The notes beneath the pieces were generated by a model that saw only the letters and a program-made list of their open reading frames with translations, made no database searches and was not told where the DNA came from. The position numbers were made by a program, and so were the translations under genes. From Pectobacterium colocasium (GTDB lineage: Bacteria; Pseudomonadota; Gammaproteobacteria; Enterobacterales; Enterobacteriaceae): a stretch of 64,000 bases of DNA. The stretch lies in NCBI RefSeq assembly GCF_020181655.1, contig NZ_CP084032.1:2294001-2358000 (forward strand), given 5' to 3'. This document shows, in pieces, positions 26,639 to 41,000 of this stretch (position 1 is the stretch's first letter; each line of letters opens with the position of its first letter).

Positions 26639-28195
26639 ATGGAATTTTTGCTAGATCCTTCAATCTGGGCAGGCTTATTGACGCTGGTGGTACTTGAAAT
26701 TGTTCTGGGTATCGACAATTTGGTGTTTATCGCCATTTTGGCGGATAAATTACCCCCCAAACAGCGAGATAAAGCCCGCATTATCGGTTTAAGCCTGGCG
26801 CTGTTAATGCGTCTGGGCCTGTTGTCTTTGATTTCCTGGATGGTCACACTGACGCGTCCACTGTTTAGCCTTGGTGATTTCAGCTTCTCGGGGCGCGACC
26901 TGATTTTGCTGTTCGGCGGTGTGTTCCTCTTGTTCAAGGCCACAATGGAGTTGCATGAACGGCTAGAGAACAAAACGCACGATGGCAATGGCAATCGTGC
27001 CCACGCCAGTTTCTGGGCTGTAGTGGCGCAAATCGTCGTTCTGGATGCGGTGTTCTCTCTGGATGCCGTGATTACCGCAGTGGGCATGGTCGATCATCTG
27101 GGTGTGATGATGACGGCGGTGATCATTGCAATGGGTGTCATGCTGATTGCTTCTAAACCTCTGACCCGATTCGTTAACGAGCATCCAACGGTGGTTGTCC
27201 TGTGTCTCAGCTTCTTGCTGATGATTGGTCTGAGCCTGATGGCGGAAGGTCTTGGCTTCCACATTCCGAAAGGCTACCTGTACGCCGCGATTGGTTTCTC
27301 TATTCTGATCGAGCTGTTTAACCAGATTGCCCGTCATAACTTCATGAAGCACCAGTCGCACCGTCCTTTGCGTGAGCGTACCGCAGAGGCCATTCTGCGC
27401 CTGATGGGTTCACGGAAAAACACGGATGATCTGGATGCGGATGAACCCCAGAAGAAGCTCACGACAGAAGAGTTTGCTGAGGAAGAGCGCAATATGATCA
27501 GCGGCGTGCTGACATTAGCGTCGCGTTCACTGCGTAGCGTGATGACGCCACGTACTGAAATTTCCTGGGTGGATAGTGAAAGTTCCGTCGAGCAAATCCG
27601 TATGCAATTGCTGGACACGCCTCATAGCCTGTTCCCAATATGCCGCGGTTCTCTGGATGAACTTATCGGCATCGTCCGTGCCAAGGATCTGCTGGTGGCG
27701 CTGGAAACGCAGACGGATGTAGAAAGCTTCGCGGCGGCGAATCCGCCCATCGTCGTGCCTGAAACGCTGGATGTGATTAATCTGTTGCCCGTTCTGCGTC
27801 GTGCGAAAGGTAGTCTGGTGATCATCACCAATGAGTTTGGCGTAGTGCAGGGGTTGGTCACGCCGCTGGACGTGCTGGAAGCCATTGCAGGTGAGTTCCC
27901 GGATGAAGACGAAACGCTGGATATCATCCCAGACGGTGAAGGCTGGCTGGTGAAGGGCGGAACAGACCTGCATGCTTTGCAGCAGGTTGTGGATAGCAGC
28001 GATCTGGTTGACCCGAAGGAAGATTATGCTTCACTGGCAGGCCTGTTGCTGGCGCACAGTGATGAGTTTCCGAAAGTTGGCGATACCATCGAATTACACC
28101 ACCTGCGCTTCCATATCGTTGAGGTTTCCGAATACCGTATCGATCTGGTGCGTGTGGAACGCATTGTGGATGAGGAAGACGCTGAAGAAGCGTAA
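26639..28195 (+). CDS. yoaE: YoaE, TerC-family membrane protein with CBS and CorC domains
   Basis: This 518-residue protein has an N-terminal TerC membrane domain (roughly residues 5-230) with [20 protein letters not shown] and [20 protein letters not shown]. Two CBS domains lie near residues 300-420 ([43 protein letters not shown]), followed by a C-terminal CorC_HlyC domain. TGGAG precedes the ATG at 26639. TerC proteins are linked to metal ion handling, including Mn efflux during secretion, but the YoaE substrate is not established. Confidence 0.92.
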   Translation: MEFLLDPSIWAGLLTLVVLEIVLGIDNLVFIAILADKLPPKQRDKARIIGLSLALLMRLGLLSLISWMVTLTRPLFSLGDFSFSGRDLILLFGGVFLLFKATMELHERLENKTHDGNGNRAHASFWAVVAQIVVLDAVFSLDAVITAVGMVDHLGVMMTAVIIAMGVMLIASKPLTRFVNEHPTVVVLCLSFLLMIGLSLMAEGLGFHIPKGYLYAAIGFSILIELFNQIARHNFMKHQSHRPLRERTAEAILRLMGSRKNTDDLDADEPQKKLTTEEFAEEERNMISGVLTLASRSLRSVMTPRTEISWVDSESSVEQIRMQLLDTPHSLFPICRGSLDELIGIVRAKDLLVALETQTDVESFAAANPPIVVPETLDVINLLPVLRRAKGSLVIITNEFGVVQGLVTPLDVLEAIAGEFPDEDETLDIIPDGEGWLVKGGTDLHALQQVVDSSDLVDPKEDYASLAGLLLAHSDEFPKVGDTIELHHLRFHIVEVSEYRIDLVRVERIVDEEDAEEA

Positions 28196-28253
28196 TGCGA
28201 TCCGCGTAAGTAGAACGTTTAAGCATATTTGAACGTTCCTGCGAGTAAGAGAT

Positions 28254-28288
28254 AATCCGGAATCAGTTTTCTGATTCCGGATTTTTTA
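28254..28288 (+). terminator. Rho-independent terminator after yoaE
   Basis: A perfect 13-bp stem, AATCCGGAATCAG (28254-28266) with CTGATTCCGGATT (28271-28283), is followed by a T-run. Confidence 0.92.
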
Positions 28289-28546
28289 TGCCTGAACAGA
28301 ATATGGTTTCACTGTTGAGAGCTTGTTTCTAAGCGTGTCCAGAGTGTGAAGCGACAACAGAGGTCATGAAATACGCAGTATTGTATGATGAGGTGTAACA
28401 GCCCTGAAATTATTGGTTAAGAGAATATTTTATCGCGACTTAACGCAAACCGATTGTCATGAAATTATATATTACCTGACATATTGAGCTTGGTAATTAA
28501 CGGTTTTACTATGCCAAAAAAAATTATTATCATCAGGGATGAAACC

Positions 28547-28951
28547 ATGCGTGGTTTTTTCAGGCTGATCCTTATCACGCCTGCGCTATTTTTTTGTACA
28601 GCATTTTCAGCATTCTCCGCGCAACTTAATCCGGCAGACCAAAAGGACATTCAGCAGCGGCAGGCCGAAGTGATCGATCAATCCCGGCAGCAGCGTGATT
28701 TATTATTGCAATTAAATCAGCCACAAATGACGATGAACCCAGTTGGTTAAAGTAATACCGGATACTGTTTGTCCATACAGGAAATTCATTATCACAAGAG
28801 TTCGCTGCTGCGTGAAAGCGATAAAGACCAGTTAAATAAAAGTCATATTAACCGTTGTATTAATGTTAATAACATTAATCTGCTGGTATATGACGGCAGC
28901 AATAAATACATCAAACAGGGCTATATTACCAACCTGACGACTCCATTGTGA
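28547..28951 (+). pseudogene. hecB: Remnant of a TpsB transporter gene (hecB/cdiB type)
   Basis: ATG at 28547 starts a signal peptide (MRGFFRLILITPALFFCTAF) and the helix-plug region typical of two-partner secretion transporters (ADQKDIQQRQAEVIDQSRQQ). An in-frame TAA at 28748-28750 interrupts it. In the same frame afterwards comes a POTRA-like segment (SIQEIHYHKSSLLRESDKDQ, then HINRCINVNNINLLV, then NKYIKQGYITN) ending at TGA 28949-28951. Only about 134 of roughly 560 codons remain; the second POTRA and the whole beta-barrel are absent. It directly precedes cdiA, the usual place for the partner transporter. Confidence 0.85.
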
Positions 28952-29063
28952 GTCTTGCTAATAAAAACCGGATAGCGCCGTGGTGTATTACCGCGTTGGG
29001 CTGTCTTTTTAAGTATTCATTTTTAATGTTTCGTTGTTAATCGTTACGACCGGGGATTCAGGG

Positions 29064-32000
29064 ATGAAACCAGTAAAAACCACACAGCGCCTGCTGGCGT
29101 ATACGCTGATCCACCTGATTGCGTTTCAGCCGCTGCTGCCGGCGATGGCGGCGGGCGTGCAGGTCGCGGCGGGCAACACCGGGCTGGATCAGGCGGGTAA
29201 TGGCGTACCGGTCATCAATATTGCTACGCCAAACAGCGCGGGGATTTCCCATAACCAGTATCAGGACTTTAACGTCGGCAAGCCCGGCCTGATCCTGAAT
29301 AACGGTACCGAACAGCTCAATCCGACCCAGCTTGGCGGGCTGATCCAGAACAACCCCAACCTGAAAGGCAAAGGCGCCGACGCGATTATCAACGAAGTGG
29401 TGTCCGGCAACCGCAGTACGCTGGCGGGCTACCTGGAAGTGGGGGGCAAACAGGCCAGCGTCATCGTGGCCAACCCGAACGGCATTACCTGCGATGGCTG
29501 CGGCTTTATCAATACCCCGCAGGTGACGCTGACCACCGGAAAACCCCAGCTGGATGCGCAGGGAAAGCTGCAACATATCGATGTGCAGCGCGGCGATATC
29601 ACGCTGACCGGGCAGGGGCTGGATGCAAGTAAGAGTGACTACCTCAGCCTGATTGCCCGCACCGCGCAGATTAATGCCGGGCTGAATGCCAACGATACGC
29701 AGATTGTGCTCGGTGCCAGTCAGGTTGACGCAACGGGCAAGGTGACGGCGCAGGCGGCGGATAGCGGCGTTAAGGTCGCGCTGGATACGGGCGCGCTGGG
29801 TGGCATGTACACCAACCGCATCAAGCTGGTGTCCAGCGACAAGGGCGTGGGCGTCAACGTTGGCAACCTGAGTGCGCGCAGCGGCGATATCACGCTGTCG
29901 GCCAACGGCAAACTCAGCCTCGGCGATACGGTGGCGCAAGGCACTATTCAGGCAGACGCGGACGCGCTGGCGCTGCGGGGCAAACAGCAGGCGGGTGACG
30001 CGCTGACGCTGAACGCCAGACAGGACATCACGCTGCAGGACGCGACGCTGCGTGCTGGACAAAATATTGAGTTGTCATCGGGTGGCGGACTGAAAGCGCA
30101 AAACAGCGTCATCAGTGCGGGCGTCGATGCGCAGGGCACCGTCAGGTCAGCACATCAATTATCTGTAAAAGGTGACGCTGTCACGCTGGCGAATGCCCAG
30201 CTTGCCGCCGGTAAGGTGACGGTCAACGCGGGGCAATCGCTGCAGCAGGATGCGAAAAGCGGCCTCAAGGCGGAATCGCTGCTCGATATGCGCGGCGACA
30301 CCGTATCGCTGGCGGGGAGCGCGGGCGCTGAAAACGTGCGACTGGAAGCAAAGACCCTTACCAGTGCAGGCAGCGCGCAGCTTCAGGCAAAAGACAGCGC
30401 CACGGTACGCGTCACGCAGCAGGGCGACTGGCAGGGGAATCTGGCGGCGGGCAATACGCTGAGCGTGGAGGGCGGCCGTCTGGTGCAGCGCGGCACGCTG
30501 GCGGGGAAAACCCTCGCGCTGACGCTGGATACGCTGGATAACCAGGGCGATATCGCGGCGTTGCAGGCGCTGACGTTCAGCGGCGGCGACATAACGAACA
30601 GTGGCACGCTGGCCGCGGCGGAGCGGTTGACGGCTAACGCCCAGCGTCTGGACAACAGCGGATTACTCAGCGCCCGCCATGACGTGAAGCTTGAGCTGCA
30701 AACGGTGCTGAACAATCAGGGCCATATTCTGACGGATAATCAGCTGTTTTTGCTGGCCGGCAGCCTCACCAACGGCGGTACATTGCAGGCCGCGACGCTG
30801 ACCGCACAGGCTGACCGGCTCACTAATCAGGGCGAGGTAACCGCAAACGCACTTGACCTGACCAGCCAGACGGCCGAAAACCACAACGTTATCAACGCAA
30901 AACAGATGCTGGCGCTGCACGGCGGCAGTCTGGTGAACCGCGGCACCCTCAGCGCGGGGGAAAAACTGGCGCTGACGCTGGGTGAGTCGCTGGATAACCG
31001 CGGCCGGCTGCAGGCCGGCAACACCCTGCAGGTGACCGCCGACCGCCTCAGCAATGCCGGTACGCTCACGGCCCCTGCATTGCAGCTGCATACCGGTACG
31101 TTGGCTAATCAGGGCACGATTCAGGCAGACAACGCGCTGCAACTGGACGCCACGCGCACCCTGACGCAATCCGCGACCGGTACGCTGCTGGCCGGCACGG
31201 ACCTGACGGTGAACGCCGGACAGGCGGAGACCGAGGGAGCCATTCAGGCACAGCAGTTCCTGCTGAAGGCCGAACGCTGGCTCAATGCGGGTAAAACCGG
31301 TATTACCGGCGACGGGCAGATTACCGCCACGCAACTGGACAACCGCGGCAGCCTGCTGGCCAGCGGCAACTGGACAATTCACGGCGATGTCATCAGCCAT
31401 GCCGGGGTGTTGCAGGGCAATGCGCTGACCCTTCAGGCCTCTACCCTCACCAGCAGCGGACAGGCACAGGCGCGGGGCGCGGTGAACCTGACCGTCGCCG
31501 ATACCTTTACCAATAGTGGTGACTGGCTCAGCGGAGAGTCGCTGCGTCTTCAGGCGGCGAACACCGAGAACCGGGGCACGCTGCAGGCGCTCACCCTGAC
31601 GGCAGACGGGACGTCTCTCGACAACCGCGGCACGATGAGCGGTATCAATCACCTGTCGCTTTTCTTAACCGGTAATCTGGATAACGCCGGCACACTGCAG
31701 GGTAATCAGCTCAGCGTGGACGCGGCACGTCTGACCAATCAGGGTTCACTTCACGGCACCGACGCGCTGACGCTGGCGATAGCCGGCACCCTGTCCAGTC
31801 AGGGGGCGTTGCTGAGTAAGGGTGACAGCAGCATCACGGCACAACGGTTCGATAATCAGGGCACCTTGCAGGCGAAAAACGTCACGCTGCAGGTCGATGA
31901 ACTGGATAACGCGGGGAACATCTTCGGGGTGTCCGCGCTGGCGCTGACGGCGACCCACGGGCTCACCAACCGGCAAGCAGGAAAACTGCTGTCTCAGGGC

Positions 32001-35000
32001 ATCGCGACGCTCACGGCGGCGGCGGTCGTCAATGCCGGCGAGTGGCAGGCCAAAAGCCTGACGCTGACGGCGAATAATCTCACCAATGACGGTCAGATTC
32101 AGGGGGATGAGGCCTTGTCCCTGACGCTGCCAGCGACACACGGTAAAGGGACGTTAATCAACCGTGGCACGGTGACGACAGGCGGGGACGCCACGCTGTT
32201 CGCACGCCTGATGGAGAATCAGGGCACGCTGTCGAGCCTGGGCAACACGGTACTGACGGGAACGTCGCTGATGAACGACGGTCGGGTAATCGCGGCGACA
32301 GGCCTGTCGCTGCGCGGCGACTATCAGGGCCGTGGCCTGCTGAATACGGCAGGGACATTGACGCTGGATGGCGACACGCTGGCGAATAACGGGCACTGGG
32401 AAAGCCGGGCGCTGTCCCTGCAAGGGAAGCAGGTGACCAATCAGGGCACGGTGCTGGGCAATACTGTCGCGCTTGCCGCAGAGCGTCTGGCTAACCACGG
32501 CACCATCACCGGTGTCGAGACGCTGACGCTGTCGCTCGGCGACAGCCTGAATAATACCGGTGCGTTGCGCAGCGACAGCCTGTCGGTTGCGGCGGTGGAC
32601 ATGAACAACCGTGGCGAATTGCAGGGCACCAATCATCTGCAACTGAACACCACCGGGTGGCTGGATAACGCCGGGCTTATCAGCGCCAGCAATACGCTGA
32701 CGGTCACGGCTGGCGACGTTAACCAGCGAGAGAAAGGCACGCTGGAAGGAAAAACCGTCACGCTGGAGGCTGCCTCGCTGGTCAATCAGGGTAACATCCT
32801 GGGCGTGGATGCGCTGACGTTGTCGATTGCCGGTAACCTGTCGAATGACGGCAGCCTGCTGACCCAGAAAAATGGCGTGGTAACTGTACAGCAGGTGGAC
32901 AATAGTGGCCTGATGCAGGCCGCGTCCCTCTTGCTTGACGCGGATGAGGTCACCAATGCCGGGCAACTTCTCGGTATTCAGGCGCTGTCGGTAACGGCAC
33001 AGCACGGGCTGACCAACCAGCAGACCGGCAAACTGCTGACGCAGGGCGCGGCGGTGTTGCAGGCGGTTCGGGCGGAGAACCACGGCGAGTGGCGGGCGGA
33101 TAACCTGACGCTGCAGTCCACCCATTTCATCAACACGGGACGGGTGCAGGCCGAAGGCGATATCGGCATCACGGTCGCGCCTGCAAGCGCTGCACGTCAG
33201 GGTTCATTCCTGCCGATGGCGCTGTCGCTGGCAGCAGACATTCAGCAACTCAACGCGTCATCGTCACCTCAGGGACGTGAGGCGGGCGACGGTGTACTGG
33301 ACAACCGCGGCACGCTGGTGTCTGGCGGCAACACGCAACTGCGCGCCACGCAGCTAGCCAATCAGGGCTCGCTTGCCAGCAACGGCGCGGCAACCCTTAT
33401 TGGCGGGACGGTGGAGAATGCCGGAACCGTGCTGGCTGTCACCTCGCTGTCACTGACGGGCAATTATCAGGGCAGCGGGACGCTGCAGACTGACGGGCGG
33501 CTGGACTGGTCCGGCATCACACTCACCAACCGCGGGCGCTGGCAGGGGAACACTATCCAACTGCAGGGACACGCGCTGGAGAATCAGGGCACGCTGCTGG
33601 GGCAGCGGACAGCAATTACGGCCAATACCCTGTCTAACGGCGGTGACATCGCCGGGACTGACACACTGCAACTGACGGTTGCCGATAGCCTGACCAATGC
33701 GGGTAACCTGTACGGTAAAACACTGACGCTGTCGGCGACCGACCTGTTCAATCAGGGCGAGATATCCGGTGACGCGCTGCACCTGACGCTGCAGGACGCG
33801 GTTCGCAATAGCGGCCTTATCAGCGGCAGCCAGCGGGTGCAGCTTGAGGCGGAACAGGTCGACCAGTCAGGTTCACTGGAAAGCCGCCAGTTGCAGGTGC
33901 AGGCGGATGCGCTCGACAATCAGGGCACGCTGCTGGGCGTGGATGCGCTGACGCTGGCGATTAACACCACGGCCCGTAACAGCGGAAAATGGCTGAGTCA
34001 GGGCGACAGCACGCTGACGGCCAGCCGACTGGAAAACCGTGGCCAGTGGCAGGCCAACACGCTGACCCTGACGGCGGATGCGGTTGAGAATGCCGGCCAG
34101 CTGCTGGGGCTGTCAGCGCTGACGCTGACGGCGAACAAGACGCTGACCAATGCGCAAACCGGCTCGCTGCTCACTGAAGGCCTGGCGGTGCTGAAGGCCG
34201 CCGAGGCCGTTAACGACGGCGAATGGCAGGCAGACAGCCTGACGCTGGACGCGCAGCACCTGACCAATGCCGGTCATATTCAGGGTGATACCTCGCTGAA
34301 GCTGACGCTGGCAAACGGCGACGTCACCAATCAGGGCACGCTGTGGAGCACGCTCGCCACTGTTGCTGCCCGGACGCTGACCAACGACGGCACCCTCACC
34401 GGCGTGAACGGCCTTCAACTGACGCTGGATGAGGCGTTAATCAATCAGGGCACGCTGAACAGCACTCAGCTGACCGCACAGGCCGACAGACTGGACAACC
34501 GCGGGAAAATTAACGGCCTCGACCGTCTTGAACTGACAACCGGCAATAACCTCACCAACCGCGGCACATTGTACGGGGCGGCGGTGACGCTGAACGCGAA
34601 CGACCTGACCAACCGCGGCGCAATCACCGGCGTCGACAGCCTGAATCTACATCTGAACGGGACGCTGAATAATACGCGTGACCTCAGCAGCAATGCGCTG
34701 ACGATTAAGGCTAATGACGTCGTCAACCGCGGCACCCTGATGGGCGTGAACGGGCTGACACTGCAACTTGGCAATCATCTTGATAATCAGGGCGCGCTGA
34801 ACAGCCAGACGCTGGCCATTGCTGCCGATGAGGTAACCAACGGCGGGTTGCTGAACGGCACGCGCAGCCTGCAGTTAACACTCAATGACGCATTGACCAA
34901 CAGCGGTGACCTCACCGGTAAAAATATCAACGTCAGCGCGACGGATGTGCTGAACCACGGGCAGGTGCGGGGCGCGGATGACCTGCAACTGAATGTGCGT

Positions 35001-38000
35001 AATGCGCTGGATAATCAGGGTCTTATCAGCGGCAGCAGCACGCTGGGCGTGGTGGCAAACCATATCGACCAGCAGGGGACACTGGAAGCGCGCGAACTGC
35101 ACGTGGAAGCCGGTACGCTGGAGAACCGCGGCAAGATGCTGGGCGTCGATGTGCTGACGCTGGCGATTGCGGGGACGGCACGCAATCAGGGCCACTGGCT
35201 GAGCCAGGGCAGCAGCACGCTGACGGCGGGTGAGGTTGACAATAACGGGCAGTGGCAGGCGGGCGATATCACGCTGCAGGCCGCTGACCTGACCAACCGC
35301 GGACAGATTTTTGGTCTCAGGGCGCTGTCACTGACGACCCTCAATACGCTGAATAACCAGCAGGGCGGGAAACTGCTGTCGCAGGGTCTGGCGGCATTAC
35401 GCGCGACAGAAGCCATCAATGACGGTGAGTGGCAGGCAGACAGCCTGACGCTGAACGCGCAGCAACTGACCAACCGCGGGCGCATTCAGGGGGATAACGG
35501 ATTAACGGTCACGCTGGCGCGTACCAACCCGGCCAGCCTGCTCACCAATCAGGGGACGCTGCTCTCCGGCGGAGACAGCTGGCTGAGCGCCAGCCAGTTT
35601 GACAATCAGGGCACCGTGTCCGGCGTGGGTAAGGTGACGCTCGACAGTGCGGCGATGAGCAATACGGGCACGGTGATTGCCGACGGGGCGCTGTCGCTTG
35701 ATGGCGACTATCAGGGGGCGGGGTTGTTGCATACTGCCGACACCCTGACGCTGCGCGGCAACCAGCTGCGCAACAGCGGGCGCTGGGAAAGCCGGGCGCT
35801 GACGCTGAACGGCGGCGCGTTCGACAACACCGGCACGGTTATCGGTGAGCGCGGCATCACGCTGGCACTGCGCGATGGCCTGACGGTTGGCAGCACCGGT
35901 CAGTTGCTGACCAACGGTATCCTGCAGGCGCAGGTAGCCACGGTCATGAACGACGGGTTCTGGCAGGGCAACACGCTGGCGCTGACGGCGGATGCGGTCG
36001 GGAATGCCGGCCAGCTGCTGGGGCTGTCGGCGCTGACGCTGACGGCGAAAAATAAATTGACCAATGCGCAAACCGGTAAGCTGCTCACCCAGGGCATGGC
36101 GGTACTGAACGCGGCCGAGGTCGTTAACGACGGCGAATGGCAGGCGGACAGCCTGGCGCTGGACGCGCAAAGCCTGAACAACCGCGGGCACATTCAGGGC
36201 GACAAATCCCTGAAGATGACGCTGGCGAATGGCGACGTCACCAATCAGGGCACGCTGTGGAGCACGCTCGCCACTGTTGCTGCCCGCACGCTGACCAACG
36301 ACGGCACCCTCACCGGTGTGGCCGGTCTGCAACTGACGCTGGATGACACCTTAACCAATCAGGGCACACTGAACAGCACTCAGCTGACCGCACAGGCCGA
36401 CAGACTGGACAACCGCGGGAAAATTAACGGCCTCGACCGTCTTGAACTGACAACCGGCAATAACCTCACCAACCGCGGCACATTGTACGGGGCGGCGGTG
36501 ACGCTGAACGCGAACGACCTGACCAACAGCGGCGCAATCACCGGTGTCGACAGCCTGAATCTACATCTGGATGAGGCGCTGAATAATACGCGTGACCTCA
36601 GCAGCAATGCGCTGACGATTAAGGCCAATGACGTCGTCAACCGAGGCACCCTGATGGGCGTGAACGGACTGACGCTGGCGCTCGGCCATCATCTTGATAA
36701 TCAGGGCGTGCTGAACAGTCAGGTGCTCACTATTGGTGCCAATGCGGTGACCAACGGCGGGTTGCTGAACGGCACGCGCAGTCTGCAACTGACGCTGGAC
36801 GGCACCCTGACCAACACCGGTGACCTCACCAGTAAAAATATCAACGTCACCGCGGCGGACGTGCTGAACCACGGGCAGATACTGGGCGCGGACGATCTGC
36901 AACTGGATCTGCGTAATCAACTGGATAACCGCGGGCTTATCAGCGGCAGCAGCACGCTGGGCGTGGTGGCAAACCATGTCGATCAGCAGGGCACGCTGGA
37001 AGCCCGTAAGCTGACTGTGGACGCGCAGACGCTGGAGAACCGTGGCAAGATGCTGGGCGTCGATGCCCTGACGCTGGCAATTGCGGGGACGGCCCGCAAT
37101 CAGGGCAAATGGCTGAGTCAGGGCAGCAGTACGCTGACGGCGGGTGAGGTTGACAATGACGGGCAGTGGCAGGCGGGCGATATCACGCTGCAGGCGGCTG
37201 ACCTGACCAACCGTGGGCAGATTTTTGGTATTAATGCGCTGTCGCTGAGCGCCGCCAACGGTCTGACGAATCAGCAGGGCGGTAAACTGCTGTCGCAGGG
37301 TATTGCTGTTTTACGTGCGGCAACGGTGGCAAACGACGGTGATGTACAGGCGGACCGCCTGACGTTTGACGCGCAGCAACTGACCAACCGCGGACGCATT
37401 CAGGGGGATAGCGGATTAACGGTCACGCTGGAACGTGCTAATCCGGCCAGCCTGCTCACCAATCAGGGCACGCTGCTCTCCGGCGGCGACAGCTGGCTGA
37501 GCGCCAGCCAGTTTGACAATCAGGGCACCGTATCCGGCGTGGGTAAGGTGACACTCGACAGTGGTGCGATAAACAATGCGGGCACGGTGATTGCCGACGG
37601 GGCGCTGTCGCTCGATGGCGACTATCAGGGCGCGGGGTTGTTGCATACTGCCGACACCCTGACGCTGCGCGGCAACCAGCTGCGCAACAGCGGGCGCTGG
37701 GAAAGCCGGGCGCTGGCGCTGAACGGCGGGGCGTTCGACAACACCGGCACGGTTATCGGTGAGCGCGGTATCACGCTGGAACTGCGCGATGGCCTGACGG
37801 TCGGCGCTACCGGTCAGTTGCTGACCAACGGGGTGTTATCCGCACAGGCGGGCGATGTCACAAACGACGGGGTCTGGCAGGGCAACACGCTGGCGCTGAC
37901 GGCGAACGCCCTGACCAACGGCGGGTCGCTGCTCGGTCAGGACGGGCTGCGGCTTGAGCTACTGGGTAGCTATCAGGGGACGGCTTCCTCCCGTCTGCTG

Positions 38001-41000
38001 AGCGACGGCGACGCCGTTATCACGGCCGACCGCCTGAACCAGAGCGGTGAGATAGCCGCGGGCACGCTGAGCCTGACCACCGGCACGCTGGATAACGGCG
38101 GACGCCTGCTGGGCAGCCACGGCCTGACGGTCACCAACCGGGATGAGCTGATTAACCGCGCCGGAGCGGAACTGCTGACCAACGGCGAAGGTCACCTCGA
38201 CAGCGGTACGCTGCGCAATGCCGGTACGCTACAGGCCAATGACCTGCAACTGCGCGCCCGTGAGATGGAGAATCAGGGCCGCATTCAGGGTACTGACGCG
38301 CTGCGCCTGCTCGACGTGCTGCGCTATGTCGGCAATAAGGGCAGCCAGCTGCTCAGCAAAGGCGCGGCTACGCTCCAGGCTAAACAGGCGGATAACGCCG
38401 GGTTATGGCAGGCGGGCACGCTGACGCTGAACGGCGACACGTTCAGCAATCGCGGCACCGTCGCGGGGCTGAACAGCCTGTCGCTCAACGGCGACGCACT
38501 CAACAATCAGGGCGAGCTGTTCTCGCAGGGCAGCGTGACCGTGGTTGGGCAGACGCTGGAGAACGGCGGCACGCTGACGGGCGTCGGTGGCTTTACGCTG
38601 GCTCTCGCTGACCGCGTCGATAATCTGGCGACGGGGCGATTGCTCAGCGGCGGCACGGGGGAACTGACAACGGGCGTGCTGCGCAATCAGGGGTTGTGGC
38701 AGTCGGACGACCTGCGCCTGACCGCGCGTGACCTGGAGCAGCAGGGTAACCTGCTGGGCGTGCAGCGCGGGACGCTGCAACTCACCGGAGCCTATCAGGG
38801 GGCGCAGGGCAGTCAGCTGGTCAGCGGCGGTGACCTGAGCCTGACGGCCAACAATCTCATCAACCGCGGTCAGATACAGGGCAGCACCTTGACGCTGGGC
38901 GCGGAGACGCTCGACAATCACGGCTCTCTGCGCGGCGACCGTGCGCTTAATGCCACCGTCACCGGTCAGTTTACCCATGCCTCGCAGGCACGTCTGAGCA
39001 GCGACGGCACGCTGAACGTGCAGGCAGCGGCGCTGGACAATCAGGGCGACATCAAGGCCGCCACTACCATTCTGACGGGCAACACCGTCACCAACGGTGG
39101 CACGGTACAGGGCACCGCCGCGCTGCAACTGGACGCGACCGACCGGATTATCAACCAGCAGAGCGGACAACTGCTGTCCGACGGCACCACGACGTTGAAA
39201 TCAGCAGCGCTAGAAAACCACGGCTGGCTGCAGGGGCGCGGGCTGGCCGTGAACACCGGACAGCTGACCCAGCAGGGCAGCCTGATGGCGCAGGACAAAC
39301 TGACGCTGACCCTTCCTCGGTGGGTGAACAACGGGCTGGTGCAGGCCGGTGAACTGGAGATTATCGCCGACGAACTGGACAACCACGGCACGCTGCTGGG
39401 TCTGACACAGCTGGCGCTGCAGACGCAGCGGCTGATTAACCGTCAGGGCGCGAAGCTCTACAGCGCGCAGGATTTGCGCCTCAAGACGAATGAACTGCAG
39501 CAGGACGGGCAACTGGTGGCGCTGGGTAACCTGACTGCCGAACTCACCGGGCCGCTGACCTTTACGCAAACCATGGCCGCCGGGAAACAGCTGACGCTAA
39601 ACGTGGCGGGTGACCTCGACCAGCGTGGTACGTTGCAGGGACAATCCGTCCGGTTGACCAGTACCGGCACGCTGACCCATCAGGGGCGCATTCTGGCAGG
39701 CGGCGGCGACTCACGGATCAGTGCCAAAGACATCGTACAGGCAGAAGAGGGCAGCGTGCAGGCAGGCGGCAACCTGACGCTGGTCAGTGATAACACGCTG
39801 AATAACCAAGGGCTGATTGGCACCACGGGCGACCTGCTGGTGCAGGCCGGCGGTTTGCTACACAACAGCAGCATGCTGTATGCGGGCGGCAATATGCGCC
39901 TGCTGTCGGACTCCCTGACCAACGTGTTTGGCACCATACTGGCAGGCAATAACCTGCTCATTCAACGTGATGACCAGGGCAACGCCAGCACCTCGCTGCT
40001 CAACAGCTCCGGCACCATCGAAACGCAATCCGGCGATATCACCATTAACACCGGCACACTGACGAATCAGCGTGAGGGATTTGTGGTGACGGAAACGGAG
40101 TTGGCGGGGGATTCTGTGCCTGAGTGGGCAGGTGGAACATCTGTTGCAATCCCCTTATCTTGGTTTAAACCAGATGAATATAAACTCGATACCTATATTA
40201 CAACCAAAACAATAGGCAATGGTGTCAACGGTTGTCAGTGTGAGGTTAGTACAACATATTATTTTTACCGACCAATCGACAATCAAGATAAAATAGTGAT
40301 GATTGGAAGTAAAAAAATCTCCATTGATGATAAGTATGGTGCGGGGAATTTTTATTCCGGAAGTAATATGTATATCGGTTCAAAAATATTGATTAATGAT
40401 GCGTCGAACATTTATTCATTAAATAATATTGAATTAAGTGGTGAGGGACTTTTAAATAAATCATATCAGTCAGGTGTTTTCTATGATTACTTAACATATA
40501 AATATGATTCTGCTTCAGCAAGAAAATATAGATCTAGAGAAATGTATAATGCGGGAAAATACATTCCTTATTCTTTGGTCGGCACCCCAACCTACGAAAA
40601 AACCGTTGGCGAAAGTTATAGCGCCTTAATTCAGGCGGGGGGCACCATTACCGCCGATGTTAAACAGGATATCAGCAATACCACGCTGCAGTCGGGCAGC
40701 GGCGGGTTTATGCCTGCGTCCACCAAACCGGTGCTGGATGCCATCACCACGCTGTCCCCCTTGCAGAAGCAGACCACGCGCCAGTTGACCAGTCAGGATC
40801 CGTCGTTTAACGCGGGTGCGGTAGACGTCACCAAAACGAACAGCGGGCAGGCTACGCTGGCAGGCAATGCCGCCGGCGTGGCTGTGTCGGGCAAAACGGT
40901 GACGTTGACACAACAGTCTGGCACCGCGCTGCAAACGGGCGCGCAGGCGGAGAACATCAGCGCGGTGATTGCGGCACCGACTACCACCGGGCCGCTGACG

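Noticed and set aside
28484..28546. Longer start for the hecB remnant
   Set aside because: The added residues precede a clear signal peptide that begins at 28547, so the upstream part is probably untranslated.
34070..37897. Assembly error or frameshift in the duplicated cdiA region
   Set aside because: The two copies differ at scattered sites and the frame stays open throughout, which fits a real duplication better. Long reads would still be useful.
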